In this document: piece after piece, positions 17,952 through 26,731 of the stretch
Numbering within the stretch: the stretch's first letter is position 1
How the letters are laid out: each line of letters starts with the position of its first letter
Assembly (NCBI RefSeq): GCF_903819335.1
Contig: NZ_CAIJDE010000049.1
Location: 124,001-188,000 of the forward strand
From: Flavobacterium panici
Lineage (GTDB): Bacteria; Bacteroidota; Bacteroidia; Flavobacteriales; Flavobacteriaceae
Direction of reading: 5' to 3'
Length of the DNA: 64,000 nucleotides
Notes under the pieces: generated by a model
Database searches by the model: none
Told to the model about the DNA's origin: nothing
Seen by the model: only the letters and a program-made list of their open reading frames with translations
Made by a program: the position numbers and the translations under genes

Positions 17952-19001
17952 TTATTTCAAATCAAATGTTGTATGCTTGATAAATTTTCGATTATAAGTA
18001 TACAAAATATGAATCTTTTTATCTGAAGTCTGAATAATGGCCGGATAACTGAATTCTCCTTCTGGCTGGTTTTCTAAATCAAATAACTTGTTCCAATTTA
18101 CACCATCTTTCGAATATTCTACATCTAAAACATTTCTTCCGTTAAACCAGTCTTTTCCCATCTTAAGCGGATTATTCACCAGTAAAAAAGATTTATTTGA
18201 TAAAGTTACAGCATCAACTCCAGAATTTGAATTTACAACATTAATACTGTCTGTTTTCTGCCATGTATTTCCGTTATCTTCAGACCAAGATGAAATCAAT
18301 TTATTATGTCGGCTTCGGGATAAAATCTGGATTTCTTTATCAGAATGAACTAAAAATGTGGGCTGAATAATATCAAAATTCTTCTTGTCATTAATATCGG
18401 TAATTGTCCAGCTGTCTGTCGCTTCAGTATAAGTTTCTATAAAAACTCTCCATTTATTATCGTCAACACTTTCGGTACTGCTTCCGCATAAAATAATTCC
18501 GGGAGTTGTTTCGATGGGTTTGTTCCGAATTGGACCTAAAATTCCTTTTGGAAGATATTTTGGGTTACTCCAGCTCTTTCCATCATCTTTTGAAACAATC
18601 ATAGCGCCAAACCATTCTCTCGGATTTTTCCCCACTTTATAAAATAAATATAAATTTTGGCTTTTACTTTTAAACAAAACCGGATTCCAGCAGGGGAGTG
18701 TATCACCATCTTTAACTAGAGGCTCAATCAGTTTTTTTGGTGCCGACCATTTTTGTTCTTTATAAGATGAAATATAAATACTGACATCTTTTGCGCCTTC
18801 ATATTTTCCGCCAAACCAAGCTGCCAGAAGTGTATTATTTTCTAATTCGACCAATGTTGAAGCATGACTGGCCGCTGTAACCGGATTTGCTGCAATATAA
18901 TTTTGGGTAATATTAAATGCTTTTGGTTCATTTTTAATTGATTTACAAGCAAGAAAAACAGAAACTAATAAAACAATTGAACCGTATTTTTTTAAATTCA
19001 T
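17952..19001 (-). CDS. BNR/Asp-box repeat lipoprotein (sialidase-like fold, COG4692-type)
   Basis: 349 residues. A lipoprotein leader ends LVSVFLAC (Cys19). Asp-box motifs are visible: SKDDGKSW, SEDNGNTW and YSKDGVNW, in a six-bladed-propeller arrangement. The N-terminal pattern HASTLVELENNTLLAAWFGG is typical of the BNR_2 predicted-neuraminidase group. The canonical (F/Y)RIP arginine motif of GH33 sialidases is not seen, so true sialidase activity is doubtful. It lies between the SusD gene and the mutarotase gene, separated from SusD by two hairpins. It probably attacks a terminal residue of the imported or surface-bound glycan. Confidence 0.8.
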   Translation of the reverse strand: MNLKKYGSIVLLVSVFLACKSIKNEPKAFNITQNYIAANPVTAASHASTLVELENNTLLAAWFGGKYEGAKDVSIYISSYKEQKWSAPKKLIEPLVKDGDTLPCWNPVLFKSKSQNLYLFYKVGKNPREWFGAMIVSKDDGKSWSNPKYLPKGILGPIRNKPIETTPGIILCGSSTESVDDNKWRVFIETYTEATDSWTITDINDKKNFDIIQPTFLVHSDKEIQILSRSRHNKLISSWSEDNGNTWQKTDSINVVNSNSGVDAVTLSNKSFLLVNNPLKMGKDWFNGRNVLDVEYSKDGVNWNKLFDLENQPEGEFSYPAIIQTSDKKIHILYTYNRKFIKHTTFDLK

Positions 19002-19020
19002 AATCTGACTTTTATATAAA

Positions 19021-19080
19021 ACAAAAGGAGAGTTTCCTCTCCTTTTGAATTTTTAAGTAAAGATTGTGTGGATCTTTACT
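19021..19080 (-). terminator. Two stem-loops after susD, probable attenuator inside the operon
   Basis: Reading the - strand from the SusD stop there is first the stem AGTAAAGAT (19072-19080) with its complement at 19056-19064. Then comes CAAAAGGAGAG (stem between 19022-19032 and 19037-19047, 4-base loop) running into TTTTGTTTTA. The second is terminator-like. Such structures after susCD let the transporter genes be expressed more strongly than the enzyme genes behind them. Confidence 0.65.
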
Positions 19081-19091
19081 CAACCAAATAA

Positions 19092-20690
19092 TTATTTTGT
19101 ATCCCACCAAAGTTTAGTTCCTCCAGAATCAGGACCTCCAAGTTTTGAGATTCCGTCTGTAACAGCGTCTTTGTTTGAAGAATATTCGTTTGTAACATAA
19201 ATGATACGTTTCATTAAGCTTTTTCCAACTCCCGGATCATTATTGTCTGTATTCAACGGCGGATAAATAACTTTTGCATCACTTCTACGTAAATCTGCCC
19301 AAGCTTCCCAAGATTCTGGGAAAATTGCCAAATACTTTTGAACTGCAATTTGAGTTCTCTGATTTGCTTCTGTAGAAGACCATGCAACAGGTAATTTTAC
19401 CGGAATATCTTGTAAATCTAAAGTTGGATAAACTGTAAGTACGTTTGGTAAAGTTGGTAAAGTTGAACCTGCAATATAGCTGTTGATATCAGCAGCGTTA
19501 GTGATTCCCCATTGTTGTAAAGACAATCTAATACCTGTTTCGTACAAACTTTGAGCTGTTCCGCCCATGTTCCATCCGTTTAAAGCACCTTCTGCTCTGC
19601 TTAAATAGTTTTCAGAAGCCATGAAGATTTCGATATTTTTAGATTCGCTTACGTTTCCTGCAGCTCCGTTACCCATAATATCATTGTTGAAAGCAGAGAA
19701 TTTAGTTGTTCCAAACTGATCTTCTAAACCTCCTATTGGCTGTCCTCTATAAACAGGAGTCGGAGCTGAAGCGTCAAGCGGAGCAAACCATTTTGCTAAA
19801 CGAGGGTCGTTGTATCCAACCAAAATACTTTCCATAGAAGCTGTCATAGTATAACCCCAGCTGTTTACAATCATATTTAAATTGTTTGGAGTAATATTGC
19901 TCGCTTTGAAAAAAGCACTTTGATCGTTTGTCTGCATTACACCTGCAGCTACAGCAGCTTCTGCTTCTGTTTTTGCTTTTGCAGGTTCTTTATCAGAAAT
20001 TCTTAAAGCTAAACGAAGTCGTAAACTGTTTCCAAAAACTCTCCATTTTGCTACACTTCCTGCATACACTCTGTCGTTTGGCTGAAACGAAGCCACAGTT
20101 GTTACAGAAGTAGAACTTAATGTCGCATTTGCTTCATTCAATAATTTAAAAAAGTCTTCGTAGATAGACTCTACGCTGTCATAAGCTACTTTTTCTTTCC
20201 CGTTTCCTGCCTCAGTGTAAGGAATTGGTCCGTAAGCATCAACCATTTGATTGTACATGAAAACTTTCCAGATTTTAAGAACTGCCAAAGCTTCAGCGTT
20301 TCCTTCAGATGCTTTAATAGCATTATTTAAAGCCGGAACTGCAACAGTGTAAAATCTTGTCCATCCACGGCCTTCGTATCCGTTTACGAATGCATTTCTC
20401 TCAGTACCATATCCACAATTTAAATATTGAATAAAAGTAGAAGATAAAATACCCGTAGCAATACCCCAAGTTCCCTGATCATCAACACCTGGTGATGAGT
20501 AAGATCCGTTATGAATACCCGCATAAAGCGCAGATGCAAATGATGGCCCCGCTAACGTAGCATCTAACTGATCCTCAGTCAATGAATTAGGATCTTTGTT
20601 TATTTCGTCAAAGTCACCAGTGCAGCTTGACAAAATAGAAACTGCCATTAATGCAACTCCTAACGTTTTTATTTTAAAACTATATTTCAT
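19092..20690 (-). CDS. SusD/RagB-family glycan-binding outer-membrane lipoprotein
   Basis: 532 residues with a lipobox ending ILSSC (Cys23). The protein continues with the FDEINKDPNSLT opening that is typical of the SusD-like_2 group. Helical TPR-like segments are seen around KIWKVFMYNQMVDAYGPIPYTEA and WRVFGNSLRLRLALRISD. The C-terminal ESWEAWADLRRSDAKVIYPPL region is also conserved in the group. It sits on the cell surface and captures oligosaccharides for the SusC channel encoded 19 bases upstream. The SusD-like_2 type is often found with peptide or glycan targets, so the N-glycan ligand is inferred from neighbours. Confidence 0.95.
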   Translation of the reverse strand: MKYSFKIKTLGVALMAVSILSSCTGDFDEINKDPNSLTEDQLDATLAGPSFASALYAGIHNGSYSSPGVDDQGTWGIATGILSSTFIQYLNCGYGTERNAFVNGYEGRGWTRFYTVAVPALNNAIKASEGNAEALAVLKIWKVFMYNQMVDAYGPIPYTEAGNGKEKVAYDSVESIYEDFFKLLNEANATLSSTSVTTVASFQPNDRVYAGSVAKWRVFGNSLRLRLALRISDKEPAKAKTEAEAAVAAGVMQTNDQSAFFKASNITPNNLNMIVNSWGYTMTASMESILVGYNDPRLAKWFAPLDASAPTPVYRGQPIGGLEDQFGTTKFSAFNNDIMGNGAAGNVSESKNIEIFMASENYLSRAEGALNGWNMGGTAQSLYETGIRLSLQQWGITNAADINSYIAGSTLPTLPNVLTVYPTLDLQDIPVKLPVAWSSTEANQRTQIAVQKYLAIFPESWEAWADLRRSDAKVIYPPLNTDNNDPGVGKSLMKRIIYVTNEYSSNKDAVTDGISKLGGPDSGGTKLWWDTK

Positions 20691-20709
20691 GATATCTCTC
20701 TTTATTTAA

Positions 20710-23700
20710 TTAAAATCCAAATTTCACATTAACTCCATAATCTCTCGTTGAAGGAATGTTGAAAGATTCTATACCTTGCAGGTTTCCTGTTCCTGCTCCT
20801 GCCTCTGGATCAAAATATTTAGCTTTGTTCACGAAGAAGAATAAATTTCTTCCCACTAATGAAAAATCAATATTTGTAAATCCTGAATTACCTAATATAC
20901 GTTTTGGTAATGAATAACCAAAAACAAGCTCTCTTAATCTGATGTTTGTTGCATCATAAATAAAAGGTTCTGCAATAGGAGTTCTTTGTCCAATAGCTGT
21001 CCAGTATTGCTCTGCCGTAATACTTGTAGTATTTGGAGAATAAGTACCATTTCCGTTAGAAACAACACCATCAACAACAATTCCGCCTTCTCTTCCTGCT
21101 AAAGTAACATCACTAACTCCTAAACCAGCTTGTCTAGCCTGAGTGTATGAAATAACTTCACCGCCAATTCTAAAATCAACTAAAAAGCTTAAAGAGAAAT
21201 CTTTGTATTTAAAGTTATTTTTAAAACCTCCAGTCCAGTCCGGGTTAAAGTTTCCGGCACGTACATCAAAACCATTTGTTGCCAGCGGAATACCTGCACT
21301 ATTTACAATAACGTTTCCGTTTGGATCTCTTTGGAAACCTTTAACATATAAATCTCCATATTCGCCGCCCTGAACAACTTTACTTCTTACTAAACGTCCT
21401 TCTCCAAGAACTAACTCATCTCTTCCATCATAAATCGATTTTACTTTTGATTTATAAGATGCGTAATTTGCTGTAATATCCCAGCTAAAGTTTTCTGTTT
21501 GAATAGGAGTTGCTGTAAGCGTAAGCTCGATACCTTTATTTTCAATATCACCACCATTTACAATCGCTCTTGAGAAAGAAGAAGATTCTGGAGTATTGAT
21601 ATAGAAAATTTGGTTATCAGTTAAAGTATTAAAGTAGGTAAAATCTAAACCTAAACGATTATTAAAGAATCTTACATCTGCACCAATCTCTGTAGAAGAA
21701 GAAATCTCCGGTTTTAAGTTTGGATTCGCTTTTGTGCTTTGTCCGTATAACATACCGCCGTTTCCACCAATGTATGAAAATCTTTGTTGTGTTTGATAAG
21801 GATCAGTATCGTTACCAACTTGTGCATAAGAAGCTCTTACTTTTGCAAAACTGATTACTTCCGGTAATTTAACCATGTCTGAAATCACAGCTGAAAGACC
21901 TACAGAAGGATAGAAATAATCTGTTGGTAAAGTTGAAGACCAGTCATTTCTTGCCGTTAAATCTAAGAACAAATAGTTTCTGAAACCAATTTGACCAAAT
22001 CCATAAACAGAGTTAATTCTTTTTTCTGAAGCTGTAGAAGTTGATTGAATTGTTTGTACGTTAGACAATGCAAAATAGTTTCTTTTACTTAAAACTCCTC
22101 CTGAATTTAAAGCTGAATTACTTTGCTGTAGTGAACTCGCACCAGCATTAAGTCCAACAGAAAAATCTCCAAATTTTTCATTGTAAGAAAGTAAAGCATC
22201 AATATTCAATTCACTTACTGTTTCATAAGATTCGCTGTATGAACCTAAGTTATTATTGAATGCTACAGTTGCATATCTGTTTCTTACGTTTTTGTTTGTC
22301 ATTTGGTCTAAACCAGCTCTACCTTGTAAACTTAACGTTTTTGTAAATTCATATTTAAGAGAAGCTAAACCAATAAATCTGTTTCTTTTATCTGAACGGG
22401 CATCGTCTCTTAAAGCAGACCAAAATGGGTTTCCTCCAGGTGATCCTGTTTCGTCGATAAAGTAATTCATTTGTCTTTGTCCTGCAGCATCAAAATATTC
22501 GAAGTTTTTATAATCGTTATATGCGATACTACGAGGCAATAAATAAGCTGATGTTCCAATAGATTCTTCACCGGTTCTTAATAAGTTATCAATGTCCTGA
22601 ACGATGTAGTTTGTTTTTACATCTAATGATAATTTATCAGAGATTTTACTAGTCAATCTTAAGTTAAGATTGTGTCTGTCTAATTGGTTTCCGCCAACAA
22701 TACCTTCAGCGCGCGTGTTAGTGTAAGAGAAATAACCCTGCGCTTTTTCGTTACCAGCTGTTACTGTTAAAGTATTAGCTAAATTGTAACCTGTTTTGTA
22801 AAAATCAATTACGTTGTTTGGCTGTGGAGAATAACTTTGTGTAGCCGGCCCAGCATAATTTGGGTTACGAACTAACTGCCAGTTTGAAACCTGACTTCCG
22901 TCTAATTTTCCTCCCCAGCTTGAACTTGAAGTTGGATTGTAAACTCCGTTTGATCCCTGTCCATATTCATTTTGTAAATTCATCAGGTTGTATGCAGATG
23001 AAGCCATGAAATTAGAGGATACCGAAACAGATGTTTTTCCTGATTTTCCTGATTTTGTTGTAATTACGATAACACCATTACTCGCTCTTGATCCGTAAAG
23101 AGCTGCTGCAGAAGGTCCTTTCAAAACAGTCATCGAAGCAATATCCTCCGGATTGATGTTTGAAATACCATCTGGCTGTGTAGTTCCTCCTGTGTCAATA
23201 TCAGGATTTGTTGTTGTTGTACCGTTACTAATAGGCACACCATCTACTACATATAATGGCTGGTTGTTTCCGTTAAGAGATCTGTTACCTCTTAATGTAA
23301 TTCTTGAAGAAGAACCAACACCATTTGAAGTTGTAGAATAGTTAAGACCAGCAACTTTACCAGATAGTGAGTTAGCAACGTTTAATGACCTTGCTTCTGA
23401 TAATTCGTCTACTCCAATGTTTTGAGCTGAATAAGTAATTGCTTTTTTCTCTCTCTTGATACCAAGAGCAGTTACTACTACTTCTCCTAATTGTTGTGCC
23501 GAAGCTCCTAACGCAGCATTAATGGTAGTTTGAGTTCCTACAGTTACTTCTTTTGAAGAAGAACCAACATAAGAGAAAACCAAAACTGCTGATTGATTTG
23601 GAACTGTAATAGAGTACTTACCATCAAAATCTGATGATGTACTTGTTTTTGTTCCCTTAACAACAACATTTGCCCCAGGGATCGGAATTCCGCTTTGGGC

Positions 23701-23796
23701 ATCTGTTATCGTTCCTTTTACTGTTGTTTGTGCTTCCAGATTTTGAAATCCAAATAAGCATATCACAAACAGTAATTTTAGTACGTTCTTGATCAT
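20710..23796 (-). CDS. SusC/RagA TonB-linked outer-membrane transporter
   Basis: 1,028 residues. A signal peptide ends NLEAQ. A carboxypeptidase-D-like regulatory domain follows (~24-100, GTITDAQSGIPIPGANV...SDFDGKYSI). Next come the SusC signature (GEVVVTALGIKREKK), the plug domain (SGKVAGLNY ... SSRITLRGNRSLNGNNQPLYVVDGVPI, then VLKGPSAAALYGSRASNGVI) and a long beta barrel ending in FGF, with the usual terminal aromatic residue. It forms the TonB-dependent importer with the SusD lipoprotein. A long inverted repeat and a CG-centred palindrome lie upstream. Confidence 0.97.
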   Translation of the reverse strand: MIKNVLKLLFVICLFGFQNLEAQTTVKGTITDAQSGIPIPGANVVVKGTKTSTSSDFDGKYSITVPNQSAVLVFSYVGSSSKEVTVGTQTTINAALGASAQQLGEVVVTALGIKREKKAITYSAQNIGVDELSEARSLNVANSLSGKVAGLNYSTTSNGVGSSSRITLRGNRSLNGNNQPLYVVDGVPISNGTTTTNPDIDTGGTTQPDGISNINPEDIASMTVLKGPSAAALYGSRASNGVIVITTKSGKSGKTSVSVSSNFMASSAYNLMNLQNEYGQGSNGVYNPTSSSSWGGKLDGSQVSNWQLVRNPNYAGPATQSYSPQPNNVIDFYKTGYNLANTLTVTAGNEKAQGYFSYTNTRAEGIVGGNQLDRHNLNLRLTSKISDKLSLDVKTNYIVQDIDNLLRTGEESIGTSAYLLPRSIAYNDYKNFEYFDAAGQRQMNYFIDETGSPGGNPFWSALRDDARSDKRNRFIGLASLKYEFTKTLSLQGRAGLDQMTNKNVRNRYATVAFNNNLGSYSESYETVSELNIDALLSYNEKFGDFSVGLNAGASSLQQSNSALNSGGVLSKRNYFALSNVQTIQSTSTASEKRINSVYGFGQIGFRNYLFLDLTARNDWSSTLPTDYFYPSVGLSAVISDMVKLPEVISFAKVRASYAQVGNDTDPYQTQQRFSYIGGNGGMLYGQSTKANPNLKPEISSSTEIGADVRFFNNRLGLDFTYFNTLTDNQIFYINTPESSSFSRAIVNGGDIENKGIELTLTATPIQTENFSWDITANYASYKSKVKSIYDGRDELVLGEGRLVRSKVVQGGEYGDLYVKGFQRDPNGNVIVNSAGIPLATNGFDVRAGNFNPDWTGGFKNNFKYKDFSLSFLVDFRIGGEVISYTQARQAGLGVSDVTLAGREGGIVVDGVVSNGNGTYSPNTTSITAEQYWTAIGQRTPIAEPFIYDATNIRLRELVFGYSLPKRILGNSGFTNIDFSLVGRNLFFFVNKAKYFDPEAGAGTGNLQGIESFNIPSTRDYGVNVKFGF

Positions 23797-23884
23797 ATTT
23801 AGTTGTTTTTTGAGTTAATAACATGTTAAACTTAAGAATACATTTTGTTAACAGGATATAATTTCGACAAATGACAAGTTTGAA

Positions 23885-23967
23885 AAGGTGTTGGGAATAC
23901 ATTTATCATTTTAGGGTACGAAAACGTTTTAAATTGTAATCTTTATCCTCTTTATTTCCAACACCTT
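23885..23967 (-). promoter_or_regulatory. Inverted repeat enclosing a CG-centred palindrome upstream of susC
   Basis: AAGGTGTTGGGAATA (23885-23899) pairs with TATTTCCAACACCTT (23953-23967) at 14 of 15 positions. The 53-base loop contains the perfect palindrome AAAACGTTTT (23921-23930), which has the form of a LacI/GalR-type operator core. The block lies 89-171 bases upstream of the susC start and 92 bases after the GH3 stop. Control of susC is inferred. Confidence 0.4.
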
Positions 23968-24058
23968 GTTCGCATTAATCGAAGTGTTTTACTCTTTTTT
24001 CAACTACATTCTTTCTTAATTCTCTTAAACGTTAAAAATATTATTAGTTTTCATCGAA

Positions 24059-26719
24059 TTAGTTCAAAACTTTGAAATTTGTTTTGATCAAATCCGTAGA
24101 ATTTCCTCCAACCATAACTTCAAAATCTCCCGGTTCTACAACACGTTTCATTTCTCTGTTCCAAATAGATAACTCATCTGGTGTAAGTATAAACTCAACC
24201 GTTTTGGTTTCACCTTTCTTAATATTTAATCTTTTGAATCCTTTTAAGTTTTTTTCAGGAGTTGTCGTGCTGCTGTAAACATCCTTAACATATAATTGTA
24301 CAACCTCGTCTCCGTCTCTGCTTCCAGTGTTTTTAACATCAACCGAAACTTTTAGCTCTCCGTCAGCTTTAATTTCTTTTGAACTGATTTTCAAATTTGA
24401 ATATTCAAACTTCGTATAACTCAATCCGTAACCGAATGTATATAAAGGATGTTCACTTTCTGCAACGTATCTATGAATCGCAGATCGTTTTTGGTTATAA
24501 TATATAGGTAGCTGTCCAACTGATTTTGGAACTGTAATAGGCAATCTTCCACCCGGATTATAATCTCCAAATAAAACATCAGCTACTGCTCTTCCTCCTA
24601 ATTCTCCCGGAAACCAGCCTTCAACAACTGCCGGAATATTTTCTGCAATCCAGTTTGTCGAAAGCGGACGTCCGTTTAACAATACACAAACTACGGGAGT
24701 TCCTGTTTTTTGAATTTCTTCGATCAATTCCTGCTGCATTCCGAATAAGTCTAAAGAAGCAACATCTCTGTTTTCTTCTACCAATTCGTTTGATTCTCCT
24801 AAAACTACAATCGCAACATCGGCTTTTTTAGCAGCATCGATTGCAGGTTGTAAGTTTACTTTTTCTAAGTTCCAGCGTAAGTGCGCTCTGGCTCCCCAGC
24901 CTCCTTCCCACATTTCAATGCGGACTTTGTATTTTTTTCCTGCTTCAATATTTTTTGGCGTTGTAACCATGCTTGTCGCACCTTTTGTCCAGTTGTCGAT
25001 TACTAGTTGATCATCAATCCACATTCTGATTCCGTCATCAGAACTTAAACCAATCCAGCCGTCAAATGCTTTATCTGATTTTATGTAACCAGTCCATCTA
25101 ATAGAGAAATCATCATCTGTAACGCCATCACCCGGAGACCAAGGCCAGTCAAACTCTAATTGGTTGTCAATACGAGTCAATGCAGGAGTTCCTTCTACAT
25201 TTCTGTTATTGAAATATTCTCCTTTTAATCCGTTTTGAGCTTCATCTGGAGTAAATAAATATTTAGATGGAATAATTTGTCCTTTTACAATTAAAGGAAC
25301 ACCTTCTTCATAAACAACATTGGCCGTTTTTCCAACTAATTGCTGAATACCTTCGTAAACTGTTGTTCCAACGCTGTTTTTTGGAGCATATCCACCCAAT
25401 CTTGAAGCATTTGCATTTGGTCCAATAACAGCAACATTTTTGATCTCCTTGCTTAAAGGCAAAATGTTGTTGTCATTTTTCAACAAAATCATAGATTTCT
25501 GAGCCGCTTCCAGAGCCACATTCTGATTTTCTTTAGTATGAAAACGTTCTTTGATGAGGTTTTTATCTGTGTATGGATTTTCGAATAACCCTAATAAGAA
25601 TTTCAAACGTAAAACTCCTCCGGCAGCACGGTCAATCTGCGCCATTGTCAATTTCTTTTCGTTTACTAATTCTATAATACTCGTTTGCCAGAATTCATTT
25701 GTAAAATCATAAAACTGCATATCAACTCCCGCTGCAATCGCTTCTCTAATACTTTCTTTTGGAGAACTGGTAACAAAATGTGTTACCTGAAGATATTTTA
25801 TAGCTCCTAAATCTGAAACTACAATTCCTTTAAAACCCCATTCGTTTCTCAAAACATCAGTCAATAACCAATGATTCGCTGCACAAGGAATTCCGTCTAA
25901 TTCAGAATACGCACACATCGTTCCCAATGCACCGCCTTTTCTAAATGCTTTTTCAAATGAAGGCAAATGATCTTCTCTCGCCGAACGTTCTCCGACTAAA
26001 ATTGGAGAAGAATTTCCTCCCGCCTGCGGAATACCGTGAACGGCAAAATGCTTAGGTTCTGCAATAATCGAACGATCTGATTTTAAATCATCGCCTTGCA
26101 TTCCTTTAATCATCGCCAATCCAATTTCACTGTTTAAATAGGCATCTTCACCAAAAGTTTCGGCAACACGTCCCCAGCGAGGTTCACGGCCTAAATCTAA
26201 ATTTGGACCTAAACCAAAATGAACTCCATGCGATCTTGCTTCCATCGCAATAACTTTTCCCACTTTGTCCATTACGTTTGTATCCCAGGTTGCTCCAAGA
26301 CCAATATTCATTGGGAAAGCTGTACTTCCTTCATCTAAATATCCGTGAAGCATCTCGCACATAATCAATGCAGGAATTCCCCATTTATTTTTTTTAATTA
26401 TCTCACTTTGAAGGTCATTAATCATTTTAGCCGAACGCGGATAAATATCATGAATCGCCCCAATTCCCAGATTTCCAATTTTAGCATCTGATTTTACTTT
26501 TGAGAAATCTTCTTTTTCCTTAAAAAATTCGCCTTTGTACATATCCATCTGGCGCACTTTTTCTTCAAGCGACATACGGCTTAACAAGTCTTTTACCCTA
26601 TCTTCTGTCGGTAGTTTTGCATCTTGATACGGGTATTTTTTCTGCGCATAGGTTTGGTTAAAAAAACCTACAGCCATTACAAAAATAATGGCTGTTTTTT
26701 TGATTTTGAGTTGTAACAT
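24059..26719 (-). CDS. GH3 beta-glycosidase with inserted PA14 domain
   Basis: 886 residues with a Sec signal peptide (ends QTYAQ). The GH3 N-terminal barrel carries KHFAVHG (~223-229) and the nucleophile Asp303 in VVSDLGAIKY. The second domain (~400-490 and ~635-760) is interrupted by a PA14 module (~495-632; GLKGEYFNN ... GWIGLSSDDGIRMWIDD). PA14 often shapes substrate entry in GH3 enzymes. A fibronectin-like C-terminal domain ends the protein. Family activities include beta-glucosidase, beta-xylosidase and beta-N-acetylglucosaminidase. In an N-glycan locus, removal of beta-1,2-xylose from plant N-glycans is one possibility. A stem-loop lies in the signal-peptide codons (26670-26695). Confidence 0.93.
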   Translation of the reverse strand: MLQLKIKKTAIIFVMAVGFFNQTYAQKKYPYQDAKLPTEDRVKDLLSRMSLEEKVRQMDMYKGEFFKEKEDFSKVKSDAKIGNLGIGAIHDIYPRSAKMINDLQSEIIKKNKWGIPALIMCEMLHGYLDEGSTAFPMNIGLGATWDTNVMDKVGKVIAMEARSHGVHFGLGPNLDLGREPRWGRVAETFGEDAYLNSEIGLAMIKGMQGDDLKSDRSIIAEPKHFAVHGIPQAGGNSSPILVGERSAREDHLPSFEKAFRKGGALGTMCAYSELDGIPCAANHWLLTDVLRNEWGFKGIVVSDLGAIKYLQVTHFVTSSPKESIREAIAAGVDMQFYDFTNEFWQTSIIELVNEKKLTMAQIDRAAGGVLRLKFLLGLFENPYTDKNLIKERFHTKENQNVALEAAQKSMILLKNDNNILPLSKEIKNVAVIGPNANASRLGGYAPKNSVGTTVYEGIQQLVGKTANVVYEEGVPLIVKGQIIPSKYLFTPDEAQNGLKGEYFNNRNVEGTPALTRIDNQLEFDWPWSPGDGVTDDDFSIRWTGYIKSDKAFDGWIGLSSDDGIRMWIDDQLVIDNWTKGATSMVTTPKNIEAGKKYKVRIEMWEGGWGARAHLRWNLEKVNLQPAIDAAKKADVAIVVLGESNELVEENRDVASLDLFGMQQELIEEIQKTGTPVVCVLLNGRPLSTNWIAENIPAVVEGWFPGELGGRAVADVLFGDYNPGGRLPITVPKSVGQLPIYYNQKRSAIHRYVAESEHPLYTFGYGLSYTKFEYSNLKISSKEIKADGELKVSVDVKNTGSRDGDEVVQLYVKDVYSSTTTPEKNLKGFKRLNIKKGETKTVEFILTPDELSIWNREMKRVVEPGDFEVMVGGNSTDLIKTNFKVLN
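26661..26695 (-). terminator. Terminator-like stem-loop within the GH3 signal-peptide codons
   Basis: ACAGCCATTA (26670-26679) pairs perfectly with TAATGGCTGT (26686-26695) around a 6-base loop. On the - strand the stem is followed by AGG and a run of Ts (26661-26667). It occupies roughly codons 9-20 of the GH3 gene. Possible attenuator or mRNA-processing element. Confidence 0.45.
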
Positions 26720-26731
26720 AGTTGTGAGAGT

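Noticed and set aside
17952..19001. Assignment as a true GH33 sialidase
   Set aside because: Asp boxes are present but the (F/Y)RIP arginine motif is not seen; only the fold-level call is kept.
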